Below are positions 1 to 9,011 of a DNA stretch of 64,000 nucleotides, in pieces; within the stretch, counting starts at the first letter, position 1, and every line of letters starts with the position of its first letter. The notes under the pieces were generated by a model. That model searched no databases and had not been told where the DNA came from. It worked only from the letters and a program-made list of their open reading frames with translations. The stretch comes from Bradyrhizobium sp. Arg816 (GTDB lineage: Bacteria; Pseudomonadota; Alphaproteobacteria; Rhizobiales; Xanthobacteraceae). The DNA lies in assembly GCF_029989365.1 (NCBI RefSeq), contig NZ_JAPRAQ010000006.1:359599-423598 (forward strand), written 5' to 3'. Made by a program: the position numbers and the translations under genes.

Positions 1-479
1 CGCCGGGCGGGCTCGCGCTTCTGGCGCCCGGCATCGGCAATGTCGGCGACCGCGTGGTCGCCTATCTCGACCATATCGGCCGGGTCGAGGGCAAGATCAC
101 CCGCATCATCGACAACGGTTTCGCGATGACGGTCGGGGCGACGCCCAGGAAGCGCGACAAGCTGGCGGCACAGCTCACCTGGCTTGCCAACCGCGACATC
201 CTCAATCTGCCGGAGGATCGCCGCCACGACCGTATCGTGCCGCGCAACCCGATCGCGGTGCTGACGCTCGAGGACGGCACCAAGATGACCTGCCGCATCA
301 TCGACCTCTCGCTGTCCGGTGCCGCCATTGCCGCGGAGAACCGCCCGCCGCTGAAATCGATCGTGCTGCTCGGCCGGGTCCAGGGCCGCGTGGTCCGAAA
401 CCTCGAGGACGGCTTCGCGCTGGAGTTCATGCACGAGCAGCCGTTGGAGACTCTCGAAGAGAGCGTTACCGCGCGGTAA
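1..479 (+). CDS. PilZ-domain protein (5' end outside window)
   Basis: The reading frame is open from base 3 and has no stop upstream, so the gene begins before the window. About 158 codons are visible. Two PilZ-like stretches can be seen. The first is truncated (a GRVEGKITRIIDNGFAM-like beta segment), and the second starts at an RRHDRIVPRNP stretch that resembles the RxxxR c-di-GMP-binding motif, followed by DLSLSGAAI (the D/NxSxxG motif). PilZ domains bind cyclic-di-GMP and act as cytosolic effectors in motility, adhesion or polysaccharide control. The specific partner cannot be told from this fragment. A strong hairpin with a T-run follows at 518-551. Confidence 0.8.
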   Translation, partial: PGGLALLAPGIGNVGDRVVAYLDHIGRVEGKITRIIDNGFAMTVGATPRKRDKLAAQLTWLANRDILNLPEDRRHDRIVPRNPIAVLTLEDGTKMTCRIIDLSLSGAAIAAENRPPLKSIVLLGRVQGRVVRNLEDGFALEFMHEQPLETLEESVTAR

Positions 480-517
480 AGCGCGACGACGCTAAAACGC
501 CTGTATTTCCAGCCCTG

Positions 518-551
518 AAGGCGGCCTCCGCGATGCGGACGCCGCCTTTTT
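518..551 (+). terminator. Rho-independent terminator after the PilZ gene
   Basis: The arms AAGGCGGC (518-525) and TCCGC (527-531) pair with GCGGA (535-539) and GCCGCCTT (541-548) around a GAT loop, followed by a run of T. It lies 39 bases after the PilZ stop codon. Confidence 0.8.
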
Positions 552-809
552 CGTGCCCGGCGGCCGTCTCGCGCGGGTTAACGCGAGGGCTGCATGCGCG
601 CGCAAACAACAGTTCCGTCAGCGTTTCCGCGTTAATAGATAAAATTTGAATCAATTGAAGTAATTTCAAGTTTTAGTCGAATTCGATTCAAGTATAGATC
701 GAATTCATCGCGCCTTTTACTTGCATTCGTCTCGACTTGACTTGGCCGACTTAGCGGCAACTCAAAAGCTCCGTGCCAAATGTGGTCCCAACAAGAAACG
801 GGGGCCGCA
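552..809. promoter_or_regulatory. AT-rich upstream region with a 9-bp inverted repeat
   Basis: This gap before the transglutaminase-like protease gene is conspicuously AT-rich at about 630-720, against a GC-rich background. It contains a perfect inverted repeat: GAATTCGAT at 679-687 and ATCGAATTC at 698-706, with a 10-base spacer. The shape suits a dimeric regulator's operator, but I cannot name the regulator. I see no coding sequence here. Confidence 0.4.
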
Positions 810-1433
810 ATGTTGGACTTCAGGGGACAGGGGAAAGGGCTGGCACTGGCTGCCATGCTCTTCGGGATCAGCGCGGCAGCGCAGGCCGGCGAAGGCCGTC
901 TGCTCTACGCGAGCCTCGGCGACACCACGCGTGCGCCGATCGGCTGGGTCGAGTTCTGCGCGGATAATGCCGCTCAGTGCCAGGGCGCGCCGACGCAACC
1001 GCGCGACATCGTGATGTCGCAGGCCGCATGGCGCGACCTCGTCAAGGTCAATCGCTGGGTCAACGAGACCGTCAAGCCTTTGACCGACCAGGAGCACTGG
1101 GGCGTGATCGAGAAGTGGTCGCTGCCGACCGACGGTTACGGCGACTGTGAAGACTACGTGCTGCTGAAGCGCAAGATGCTGATCGATGCCGGATGGCCGC
1201 GCGAGGCCCTGCTCATCACCGTCGTGCGGGACAAGAAGGGCGAAGGACACGCGGTGCTGACGGTGAAGACCGACAAGGGCGAGTTCGTTCTCGACAATCA
1301 GAACGAGAACGTCGTTGCCTGGACGGAGACCGGCTACCGCTTCGTCAAGCGCCAGTCACAGAGCGATCCCAATGTCTGGGTCTCGCTCGGCGACACCAAG
1401 CCGGCGGTCTCCACCGCCAGCGCCAAGAACTAG
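810..1433 (+). CDS. Secreted transglutaminase-like cysteine protease (BTLCP family)
   Basis: 207 residues from the ATG at 810. That start was chosen because a GGGG stretch sits a few bases upstream and it gives a compact signal peptide (MLDFRGQGKGLALAAMLFGI, cleavage near AQA-G at residue 26). An in-frame ATG at 780 would add ten residues. The catalytic triad of the bacterial transglutaminase-like cysteine proteinases is visible: Cys113 in YGDCEDY, His147 in GEGHAVL and Asp162 in VLDNQ. The family includes LapG, the periplasmic protease that releases surface adhesins under c-di-GMP control. No LapD-like partner is present here, although a PilZ gene lies just upstream. The substrate is unknown. 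Confidence 0.85.
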   Translation: MLDFRGQGKGLALAAMLFGISAAAQAGEGRLLYASLGDTTRAPIGWVEFCADNAAQCQGAPTQPRDIVMSQAAWRDLVKVNRWVNETVKPLTDQEHWGVIEKWSLPTDGYGDCEDYVLLKRKMLIDAGWPREALLITVVRDKKGEGHAVLTVKTDKGEFVLDNQNENVVAWTETGYRFVKRQSQSDPNVWVSLGDTKPAVSTASAKN

Positions 1434-1515
1434 CAATCAAGAACTAGCAGTCAGGAAAACGAGTTACGCGGCCCGGTCACATCCCCACCCCTCCCCGTCC
1501 CCGACCGGTTCGCGC

Positions 1516-1555
1516 GCGGCCAGCCATCCCCCAATGGCTGGCCGCAACTTTTTTT
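1516..1555 (+). terminator. Rho-independent terminator after the BTLCP gene
   Basis: A perfect 12-bp stem (1516-1527 with 1534-1545, arm GCGGCCAGCCAT) and a six-base loop are followed by seven T at 1549-1555. It serves the plus-strand gene ending at 1433 and separates it from the convergent CYTH-CHAD gene. Confidence 0.85.
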
Positions 1556-1566
1556 GGGGAGAGCAA

Positions 1567-3342
1567 TCAGCCCTGCGACGACCAGGGCACGCGCGCCGCG
1601 GTGAAATCGCGCCACGTGCGTTGCAAAGCGGGCTGCACGCCGATCGATGCACGTGCCTGCCAGCCGGCGATCGCCGCGGCCGCGACGGCGCTGTCGGGTT
1701 CAGTACCGAGCCCATCGAGCAGCGATGCCGTGACCGCCATATCGTTGAAAGCGCCAAGATCCTCCTGCAAACCGGCGAGCGTGCGCGAGAATTTTCTCGC
1801 CGACTTGCGATCCTCGTACAGCGGCAGCAGGAACTCGCTGAGATAGCGCAGCCGCTTGGTCGCGAGCCGCACCCGGTGCAGCTCTTCGGCGGGAAGCGAC
1901 TTGAAGCGGCGGCCGCGCTTGAGCACCTTGGCGTATTGCTCCGACAAGATGCGCCGCGCGAAGTCGACGGCGGGTTCGGCGAGCTGACCGAGATCTTCGG
2001 CGGCAACGTCGTTGCGCCAGCCCCGCGTCTCGATCCAGTTTCCGAGGCCGATCAGAAACACGGCGCAGCGGCGATCGTCGAGCGCGTCATGCGCCTTGCG
2101 GTAGGCGTCCGACTGGCGCTCGGCCGCAGCCCGGCCCAACGCATCGAAGCCGGCGACCAACGGACAGGCATGTGCGATCGTCGGCAAGGTCTCGAGCTGG
2201 AACACGTCCCAATCACGGGCGGCGGACAGGTCTTGCGCCAGCCATTTGACCTCCGATCGCAGCGCGTCGAGATTGCTGAGCGCACCGACCGATCGCATCA
2301 GGTCGAGCGCCGATCGCAGCCGGCGCAGCGAGACGCGGAGTTGATGCACGCCTTCCGGGTTGCGCCCGTCCTCGGCGGCCGGCAGCGACTGAAGCAGATG
2401 GAGGAAGCAGGAGCGCAGGATCGTCGCGAAGGCCTCGTCGAGCGTGACCGACGCATCGAGGCGAAGTTTTCGCGGGCGACGTGCCGGGGGGGGCTTGTCG
2501 GCGGCAAGATCAAAGCCGCGCGCCGACTTGGTACGGATGGACGGCTTCGCCGCGCCCTGCTCCGCGAGCCGCAGCGCAACCTCGTAGATCGTGCTGGCGC
2601 TGCCGCTCTTCAGCTCAAGCTCGATCTCGCTCACCGGCATCGTGCGATCGCCAGCCGTCAGCTCGCCTTGATCGAAGGCGATTTCGACCGTGCCGGACGG
2701 CAAGTCGATCATCCTCGCATGACGACGGATGTCGGCGGTGAAGACGGCTTCGAGCGGCTGCGTCACGAGGTGGCTACGAAGCTTCTCCGGAATGAAGGGC
2801 ATCGCCAGCGCGAGATCGGGCGCAAGCGACGACACGCTCGCCTCCCACTCGCCACGGCGCAACGGATCGTCCGCGGCGTCCGTCTTCACGGTCTGCACGA
2901 AGCGCCCGCCGCCCTGGCGAACGCGGAGGCTCAGGCCATTGCGCCGAAGCAGGCGCTCGGCCGTGTCGTAATAGACCGACTTGAGATGCTTGCGCGTGCC
3001 CTTGTTGCGCGCGTGGGCCGTGATGACCGGCGCGGCGTTGAAATGCGCCATGCGATCGGCATCGACGAGAAGCTTGAGTTCGATCTCACCGGCGGGACGC
3101 GCAGCAGTGCCGGACTGGGCTGGCTCCGGTGCAGGCGTCGTGTCTTGCGATGGCGTCTGATCAATCACAGCACCCTTGACGATCGCATGTTCCGCGCCGG
3201 GCTCGGCTGCGTCACGTTGCCTGAGGAAGCCGGCGACGACTTGCGTTCTCTTGTCCCTGTCCTTGGAGACAGGATTCCCATCCGGCGCGCTCATGGTTTT
3301 GCGAGCCGACGTAGTGTCTGATTTCAACATTTCCGGTGACAT
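1567..3342 (-). CDS. CYTH and CHAD domain protein
   Basis: 591 residues from the ATG at 3342; another ATG at 3294 is possible, and neither has a clear ribosome-binding site. After a low-complexity N-terminus, a CYTH (triphosphate tunnel) domain starts with the diagnostic EIELK motif at residues 86-90. A CHAD domain follows from about residue 300 to the end, rich in His, Arg and Lys (for example GVHQLRVSLRRLRSALDL). CYTH domains bind or hydrolyse triphosphates and polyphosphate, and CHAD domains bind polyphosphate. The protein is therefore probably an inorganic (poly)phosphate-handling protein acting in the cytosol. It is transcribed alone, convergent with the BTLCP gene. Confidence 0.85.
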   Translation of the reverse strand: MSPEMLKSDTTSARKTMSAPDGNPVSKDRDKRTQVVAGFLRQRDAAEPGAEHAIVKGAVIDQTPSQDTTPAPEPAQSGTAARPAGEIELKLLVDADRMAHFNAAPVITAHARNKGTRKHLKSVYYDTAERLLRRNGLSLRVRQGGGRFVQTVKTDAADDPLRRGEWEASVSSLAPDLALAMPFIPEKLRSHLVTQPLEAVFTADIRRHARMIDLPSGTVEIAFDQGELTAGDRTMPVSEIELELKSGSASTIYEVALRLAEQGAAKPSIRTKSARGFDLAADKPPPARRPRKLRLDASVTLDEAFATILRSCFLHLLQSLPAAEDGRNPEGVHQLRVSLRRLRSALDLMRSVGALSNLDALRSEVKWLAQDLSAARDWDVFQLETLPTIAHACPLVAGFDALGRAAAERQSDAYRKAHDALDDRRCAVFLIGLGNWIETRGWRNDVAAEDLGQLAEPAVDFARRILSEQYAKVLKRGRRFKSLPAEELHRVRLATKRLRYLSEFLLPLYEDRKSARKFSRTLAGLQEDLGAFNDMAVTASLLDGLGTEPDSAVAAAAIAGWQARASIGVQPALQRTWRDFTAARVPWSSQG

Positions 3343-3780
3343 GACAGTTTGATGACAGAGAGCAGCATATAGCTCGTCAGGCCCGCAAGGAATAGCAACG
3401 TTACGTCGCAACGCATCATCGTCCACATGCGCCATGCTCGAGGCTAAAGATCGGGCAGGACTGTCATAATTCGTCTGGCGTGACGAATTAAATTGCCGCC
3501 GCGTACAGTAAGTGATCGAATTGATAGCGAATCTCGTCGTTCTCGAAATCAAGATGAACGCGTCAGCGAGCTTGACTCATGCTAGCAGAAAAATTCTTTC
3601 TGGTTTTGGAGACGCTCAGAAGTCACGCCTCCGATGGTGACAGGCCGGAGATTGTGACAAGCCCCGCGCGGCCTCCTGCGCCCCCGGCGATCGCAAACGG
3701 CTCCCGACCAGGAAAGCCGGTTCCTGACCAGCGAGACTAGAAGCGATCGAATTTCGCGGGCTCCACCTGCCATGCGCGCG
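3343..3780. other. 438-base gap without a supported gene
   Basis: This region lies upstream of the CYTH-CHAD gene on the minus strand and downstream of the amidohydrolase. It is AT-richer around 3470-3560, which fits a promoter for the CYTH-CHAD gene, but I cannot point to a convincing -35/-10 pair. A 63-codon minus-strand frame at 3582-3773 has no recognisable content and no ribosome-binding site. Confidence 0.4.
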
Positions 3781-5136
3781 TCAGTGCGCGAGCCCGTTCT
3801 TGTAGATCCTGCCGTCCTTCATGATCACCACAAAATTCTTCGCGGGATCTTCGACGAGCTTGATGTCGTCGAGCGGATTGCCGTCGACCAGCAGGAGATC
3901 GGCGAGCGCGCCCTCCTCGACCACGCCGAGCTTGCCGGGATAGGGATTGCGCAGGCCCGACAAGCTCAGGAGTTCGGCATTGGTCGACGTCGCCATGGCC
4001 AGCGCTTCGGCTGGCGTGTACCAGCGCGTCAGTGCGGCCAGCATCGAGCCCTGCTTGTCCGCCAATGCCTTCGAGAACAGGACGTCAGTGCCGAACGCGG
4101 TCTTGATCTTGTACTTCTTCGCCAGCGCGTAGACGCGGTCGGTGCCGGCAACCACCTGCCGCATCTTGTCCTGCTCCGAAGGCCCGAGCCCGGCAGCCAT
4201 GGACATATCCAGGAACGGCTGGGTGCTGAGCCAGACCCCCTTCTCCGCGATCAGCTTGGCGCTCGCCTCGTCCATGAGATGACCGTGCTCGATGCATCTG
4301 ACACCGGCTGCGATCGAGCGCTGGATCGCGACCGGCGTATAGGCGTGCGTGGCGACATAGGTGCCCCAGTTGTCAGCGGCTTCGACGGCTGCGCGCAATT
4401 CGGGCTCGGTGAAGGTCGAAACGTCGAGCGGACTGAACGGCGATGCGACTCCGCCGCCCGCCGTGAGCTTGACCTGCGAGGCGCCCTGCATGAGCTGCTC
4501 GCGCGCGCGCACGCGCACCTCGTCCGGGCTGTCGGCGACCAGGCTGCCGCCGATCAGCTCCATGCGGCTGAGCATGCCGCCGATGGTTCGCGGCAGATCG
4601 GTGAGCTGCCGGAAATCGCCATGACCGCCGGTGATGGTGATGATGGCGCCGGACGGATAGATGCGCGGACCGGCGACGAGACCCTCGTCGATGGCCCGCT
4701 TGAGGCCGAAACTCGGCCCGCCCATGTCGCGTATGGTGGTGAAGCCGCGCATCAGCGTCGCTGTCGCCTCGCTGGCGGCGAGCAGATTGTTGTAGCCGAC
4801 ATCGCCGAGGGCCGCGGCCGGCGTCGGACGCACCAGCATCGCATGCCAATGCGCATCGATCAGCCCCGGCATCAGCACGCGGCCACCGCCGTCGATCACC
4901 TGGCCGGTGGCCGCGATGTCGGTGGTCGAAATCTTCTCGATCGTCTTGTTCCTAATCAGGACGTTGGACGCGGCCGAGAGCGCGGCGTTTTTTCCATCGA
5001 ATATCCGGACGTTGCGGAACAGGACGGCGGTGTCTTGCTGGGCTTGTGCGGAGGACGGACTGTCGAGGCCTATCCCAATCGAGATAAGCAACGCGGTGGC
5101 TCTGAAGAGTCCGGCCGGCGTGGTCAAACCCCACAT
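3781..5136 (-). CDS. Exported metal-dependent amidohydrolase
   Basis: 451 residues. The ATG at 5136 is preferred because GGAG lies seven bases upstream and it begins a signal peptide (hydrophobic FRATALLISIGIGL, cleavage near AQA-Q at residue 32). The amidohydrolase beta-barrel motifs are present: the metal ligands H97 and H99 in GLIDAHWH, a QVKLTAGGG strand whose Lys may be carboxylated, then HAYTP, EHGHL and FGTD with later His and Asp ligands. It belongs to the imidazolonepropionase-like group, which includes prolidase- and organophosphatase-like enzymes. It probably acts in the periplasm on an amide or peptide. The substrate cannot be inferred. Confidence 0.85.
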   Translation of the reverse strand: MWGLTTPAGLFRATALLISIGIGLDSPSSAQAQQDTAVLFRNVRIFDGKNAALSAASNVLIRNKTIEKISTTDIAATGQVIDGGGRVLMPGLIDAHWHAMLVRPTPAAALGDVGYNNLLAASEATATLMRGFTTIRDMGGPSFGLKRAIDEGLVAGPRIYPSGAIITITGGHGDFRQLTDLPRTIGGMLSRMELIGGSLVADSPDEVRVRAREQLMQGASQVKLTAGGGVASPFSPLDVSTFTEPELRAAVEAADNWGTYVATHAYTPVAIQRSIAAGVRCIEHGHLMDEASAKLIAEKGVWLSTQPFLDMSMAAGLGPSEQDKMRQVVAGTDRVYALAKKYKIKTAFGTDVLFSKALADKQGSMLAALTRWYTPAEALAMATSTNAELLSLSGLRNPYPGKLGVVEEGALADLLLVDGNPLDDIKLVEDPAKNFVVIMKDGRIYKNGLAH

Positions 5137-5491
5137 GTCCAATCTCCACGCAGATCCGGGCGAACGCCAGGCAGCCGACGCCGCGCGATGCAGCCATGGA
5201 TTGATGCCTGCAAACCGCATCGAGTCAATTTGCAACCACGGGGAGTTTTTGCAAATCAGCCATACGGACGCGAAGAGAAGCGTCCCATCAAGTTGGATAG
5301 GCGAATGGGTAAGTGCACCTGTCGCACTCGCGTCGAACTCAAATTAAAACGCACTATCGATTTCGACCCGCCAGCAACGGTAGATTGCAACTTTCTCGCT
5401 CGGGAGTACGATCCTGCGCGGTCTATGCGACTTGAGCCGCTGGGCAGGAGGGCTTGCGGTCGTCTGCAGAATTCAAATGACGAGGCGTAAC

Positions 5492-5698
5492 ATGGTGGCG
5501 CAAACGAGTGACGGACGCATCCTGCTGGCGAAGAAGCTCGGCGGGCTCATCGCAATCATCTTGGGATGCCTGCTGACGGCCGTCGGCGTGACGTTCGAAT
5601 ACAGCGGCATGACTTTCGTCGGCGTGTTGTTGCTGGTCCTCGGAGCCGTCCTGCTGGTGCTCAAGATCATGAGGCGAAATCAGGAACGTCCGTTTTGA
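5492..5698 (+). CDS. Small two-helix membrane protein
   Basis: 68 residues from the ATG at 5492, which has GAGG six bases upstream; earlier in-frame starts lack this. Two hydrophobic helices are visible (about residues 17-32 and 40-58), with a basic C-terminus ending in RRNQERPF. No enzymatic motif is present. It is transcribed divergently from the amidohydrolase and convergently with the GntR regulator, with only 14 bases between the stop codons. I do not recognise a named family. Confidence 0.6.
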   Translation: MVAQTSDGRILLAKKLGGLIAIILGCLLTAVGVTFEYSGMTFVGVLLLVLGAVLLVLKIMRRNQERPF

Positions 5699-5712
5699 CA
5701 GACGGCAGGCGG

Positions 5713-6420
5713 TCACACGCCCAGCACGTCGGCGAGCCGCAACTCGTCGGCGGCGGGATCCTTCAAGAACAGCTCGGCCTCGATCTCGTCCAGATGCGAC
5801 AGCATCTGCACGCGCGCAGCCTGCTTGTCGCGCTTGCGGATCGCGGCGACGATGCCGGCGTGATGATCGGTGCCGCAGGCCGGCGTGTCGTGGCGGCGGT
5901 AGAGCAGGATGATGAGCGAGGAGCGCGCGATCAGCTCTTTCAGGAAGCCGAGATAGATGCTGTGCCCGCTCATCTCGGCGACGAGACGATGAAACTCGCC
6001 GGAGAGCCGGACCGAGGCGCGCGCGTCACCGCGCAGTTCCGCCTCGCGCTCCTCGGCGAGATGCTGCTGGAGGCGATCGATCCAGACCGGTGACACCGCA
6101 TCGATCGCGTGATCGACGATGGTCGGCTCGATCAGGCGGCGCGCCTCGAACACTTCACGGGCGTCACCCGGCGTCGGCCGCGCGACGAAGGCGCCGCGGT
6201 TCTTCTCGATGTTGACGATGCCTTCATGCGCAAGCTGCTGCAGCGCCGTGCGGACCAGCGTGCGGCTCGCGCCGTAGATCTCGCCGATCTCGTCCTCGCC
6301 GAGCTTCGTGCCGGGCAGCAGGCGATGCTCGAGGATCGCGGCGGTCACCCCCTCCCTGATACGGCTGACGCGATCGCTCGCATCTGGCGCGTCGGATTTC
6401 GTGCGAGTCTTGGCGGCCAT
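5713..6420 (-). CDS. GntR family transcriptional regulator with FCD domain
   Basis: 235 residues from the ATG at 6420. The N-terminal winged helix-turn-helix has the typical GntR pattern (LLPGTKLGEDEIGEIYGASR, then RTALQQLAHEG). An all-helical FCD sensor domain follows, with the expected metal/ligand-site residues in EARRLIEP, EFHRLVAEMSGH and TDHHAGIVAA. It is divergent from an ABC transporter operon that ends with a racemase-like gene. By position it is the likely local regulator, probably a repressor relieved by the imported compound or a breakdown product. Confidence 0.88.
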   Translation of the reverse strand: MAAKTRTKSDAPDASDRVSRIREGVTAAILEHRLLPGTKLGEDEIGEIYGASRTLVRTALQQLAHEGIVNIEKNRGAFVARPTPGDAREVFEARRLIEPTIVDHAIDAVSPVWIDRLQQHLAEEREAELRGDARASVRLSGEFHRLVAEMSGHSIYLGFLKELIARSSLIILLYRRHDTPACGTDHHAGIVAAIRKRDKQAARVQMLSHLDEIEAELFLKDPAADELRLADVLGV

Positions 6421-6688
6421 CAGTTCGAAGGGTTGGGTGTGAGGGCTCGATCGGCGACGTTCGGCCTTGAATGTTAGTCGACGAGCTGTATCCAATCACA
6501 GGCGAAAGATTATACAATCTGCGCCCGTTTTGTGTGCAGCGAGGCAGATGGGTGCTGGGACAGCCGAAGGCGGCGGATTCGATCTAACGATCTGACTCTG
6601 CTGCACAGTTCTGGAATTCAGCCGGCCAAGGGCGGTTGGCACGGACCTTGCGGAGAGACGGGAGCATCGCCCCTCCCCTGGACACGCC
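6421..6688. promoter_or_regulatory. Divergent promoter region with candidate GntR operator
   Basis: This 268-base region lies between the GntR gene and the ABC operon. It holds the palindrome AGATT-ATAC-AATCT at 6507-6520 in a locally AT-rich patch. The size and placement suit an operator for the adjacent FCD-type regulator. The assignment rests on symmetry and position only. Confidence 0.4.
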
Positions 6689-7675
6689 ATGGCCACTCCC
6701 GCCGCTCTCGAACTGGTCGCCGTCACCAAGCGCTACGACACGACACTGGCGGTCGACACCGTCAATTTGAAGATCCCGGCCGGGACCTATTGCTGCCTGC
6801 TCGGCCCCTCCGGCTGCGGCAAGACCTCGACCTTGCGCATGATCGCGGGCCATGAGGCTGTCAGCAAAGGCGACATCATTCTCGGTGCGCAGAACGTGAC
6901 CGACCTCGAGCCGGCCAAGCGCGGCACGGCGATGATGTTCCAGTCCTACGCGCTGTTTCCGCATCTGACCGTGCTCGACAACGTGGCGTTTGCCCTCAAA
7001 ATGCGCGGCGTCGACCGCGCGACCAGGCATAAGCGCGCCGGCGAATTGCTGGAGCTGGTGGCGATGACACCCTATGCAGGCCGGCTCCCGGCCCAACTCT
7101 CCGGCGGCCAGCAGCAGCGCGTGGCGCTGGCTCGCGCTTTGATCACCGAGCCGCAGATCCTGCTGCTCGACGAGCCGCTCTCCGCGCTCGATCCGTTCCT
7201 GCGGGTCAGGATGCGCGGCGAGTTGAAGCGCCTTCAGCGCGAGCTCGGCATCAGCTTCATCCAGGTCACCCACGGCCAGGAAGAAGCGATGGCCCTCGCC
7301 GACCACATCGTGGTGATGAACCACGGGCGGATCGAGCAGCAGGGCACCGCGCGCGACATCTTCCACCGCCCCCGCACCGAATTCGTGGCGCGCTTCATCG
7401 GCGGCCACAACGTCCTCAGCGATGCCGGAAACCTCATCGCCGTGCGCGCCGATCAGCTCGGCATCGCGCCGTTCGCTGAAGGCGCGTTCGGCGCGCCGGC
7501 ACTGCTGACCCAGACCGAGTACCAGGGCTCCTACATCGCCGTCTCGCTCACGCTCGACGACGGCACCGCCCTGTTCTCCCACCTTCCCGAGGCCGCCTTC
7601 GACGTCCACCCGTTCCGTCCGGGCGATCGCGTGCTGGCCACCTGGGATCCCGCCAAGGCGCAACGCCTGCAATAG
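6689..7675 (+). CDS. ABC transporter ATP-binding protein (polyamine/PotA type)
   Basis: 328 residues. The nucleotide-binding domain carries Walker A (GPSGCGKT, residues 39-46), a Q-loop in MMFQSYALFP, the signature LSGGQQQR, Walker B ILLLDEP followed by LSALD, and the switch His in QVTHGQEEA. A TOBE-like C-terminal domain starts around residue 245. It energises the two permeases encoded downstream. The subfamily imports spermidine, putrescine and similar small cationic or amide compounds. It is the first gene of a five-gene operon. Confidence 0.9.
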   Translation: MATPAALELVAVTKRYDTTLAVDTVNLKIPAGTYCCLLGPSGCGKTSTLRMIAGHEAVSKGDIILGAQNVTDLEPAKRGTAMMFQSYALFPHLTVLDNVAFALKMRGVDRATRHKRAGELLELVAMTPYAGRLPAQLSGGQQQRVALARALITEPQILLLDEPLSALDPFLRVRMRGELKRLQRELGISFIQVTHGQEEAMALADHIVVMNHGRIEQQGTARDIFHRPRTEFVARFIGGHNVLSDAGNLIAVRADQLGIAPFAEGAFGAPALLTQTEYQGSYIAVSLTLDDGTALFSHLPEAAFDVHPFRPGDRVLATWDPAKAQRLQ

Positions 7676-7717
7676 CGCCGATTGACCACTGGAATGCGCA
7701 ACAGAGGAGTGACTGAT

Positions 7718-9007
7718 ATGACCGAGACCACCAGGACGAAGGGCGTCAGCCGCCGCACGCTGCTCAAGGGCACCGCGGGTCTCGCGGGCCTCGCCGCCGG
7801 CTCCGGCGCCATCACCGGCTTTCCCTATGTGAAGTCGGCCGAGACCAAGGTGCTGCGCTATCTCGGCACCGCCGTGAACGAAGGCGACGACATCTCCAAG
7901 CAGTGCCTCAAGGACACCGGCATCAAGATCGAATACATCACCGCGACCACCGACGACGTCACCAAGCGCGTGATGACCCAGCCGAACTCCTTCGACGTGC
8001 TGGACACCGAATATTTCTCGCTGAAGAAGATCGTGCCGTCGGGCAACATCCTTGCCCTCGATGCCAGGAAGATCAAGGAATTCGACAACATCACGCCGGT
8101 CTTCACCAAGGGCGAGACGCCCGGCGGCAAGAAGATCGGCGGCCAGGGCACGGCGCCCTGGAAGGTGCTCTATCTCGAAGGCAAGGACTCCAAGAAGTTC
8201 GCGACGTCGGCGACCGAGTTCGTCACGCTGATCCCGACCGTCTACAACGCCGACACGCTCGGCATCCGTCCCGACCTGATCAAGCGGCCGATCAGCTCAT
8301 GGTCCGAGCTGCTCAACCCCGAATTCAAGGGCAAGGCCTCGATCCTCAACATCCCCTCGATCGGCATCATGGATGCCGCGATGGTCGTGGAAGCCACCGG
8401 CAAGTACAAATATGCCGACAAGGGCAACATGACCAAGGAAGAGATCGATCTCACCATGAAAGTGATGACCGAAGCCAAGAAGGCGGGCCAGTTCCGCGCC
8501 TTCTGGAAAGATTTCAACGAAAGCGTCAACCTGATGGCCTCGGGCGAAACGGTGATCCAGTCGATGTGGTCGCCGGCGGTGACGAAAGTGCGCTCGATGG
8601 GCATCGCCTGCACCTTCCAGCCGCTCAAGGAAGGCTATCGCTCCTGGGCCTCGGGCTTCTGCGTCTCCAAGGGCGTGTCGGGTGCGAAGCTCGAATGGGC
8701 CTATGAGTTCGTGAACTGGTTCCTGTCCGGCTATGCCGGTGCCTATCTCAACCGCCAGGGCTACTACTCCGCCGTGCTCTCCACCGCGAAGGCGCACATG
8801 GAGCCGTACGAGTGGGCGTACTGGATGGAAGGCAAGCCGGCCGAGAAGGACATCAAGGCGCCCGACGGCTCGCTGCTTGAGAAGGCAGGCTCCGTGCGCG
8901 ACGGCGGCTCCTACGAGGACCGCATGGGCGGCGTCGCCTGCTGGAACGCCGTGATGGACGAGAACGACTACATGGTCCGCAAGTGGAACGAGTTCATCGC
9001 GGCCTAA
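7718..9007 (+). CDS. ABC transporter substrate-binding protein, Tat-exported
   Basis: 429 residues from the ATG at 7718, which has GAGGAG upstream. The N-terminus has the twin-arginine motif SRRTLLKG followed by a hydrophobic Gly/Ala stretch, so it is probably exported folded by Tat. The body resembles PotD-type solute-binding proteins of the polyamine/iron class (for example VLRYLGTAVN and SWSELLNPEFKGKASIL). It sits between the ATPase and the permeases. The ligand is unknown; the racemase at the end of the operon hints at a hydantoin- or amino-acid-related compound. Confidence 0.88.
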   Translation: MTETTRTKGVSRRTLLKGTAGLAGLAAGSGAITGFPYVKSAETKVLRYLGTAVNEGDDISKQCLKDTGIKIEYITATTDDVTKRVMTQPNSFDVLDTEYFSLKKIVPSGNILALDARKIKEFDNITPVFTKGETPGGKKIGGQGTAPWKVLYLEGKDSKKFATSATEFVTLIPTVYNADTLGIRPDLIKRPISSWSELLNPEFKGKASILNIPSIGIMDAAMVVEATGKYKYADKGNMTKEEIDLTMKVMTEAKKAGQFRAFWKDFNESVNLMASGETVIQSMWSPAVTKVRSMGIACTFQPLKEGYRSWASGFCVSKGVSGAKLEWAYEFVNWFLSGYAGAYLNRQGYYSAVLSTAKAHMEPYEWAYWMEGKPAEKDIKAPDGSLLEKAGSVRDGGSYEDRMGGVACWNAVMDENDYMVRKWNEFIAA

Positions 9008-9011
9008 CGTG

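Noticed and set aside
1315..3321. 668-codon plus-strand frame opposite the CYTH-CHAD gene
   Set aside because: It is the antisense shadow of a recognisable gene and has no motifs of its own. GC-rich codon bias produces such long frames.
3620..3680. Possible riboswitch in the gap near GTGACAGGCCGGAG on the plus strand
   Set aside because: No conserved riboswitch core could be matched on either strand.
3582..3773. 63-codon minus-strand frame in the gap before the CYTH-CHAD gene
   Set aside because: No recognisable motif, no ribosome-binding site and composition typical of a chance frame in GC-rich DNA.
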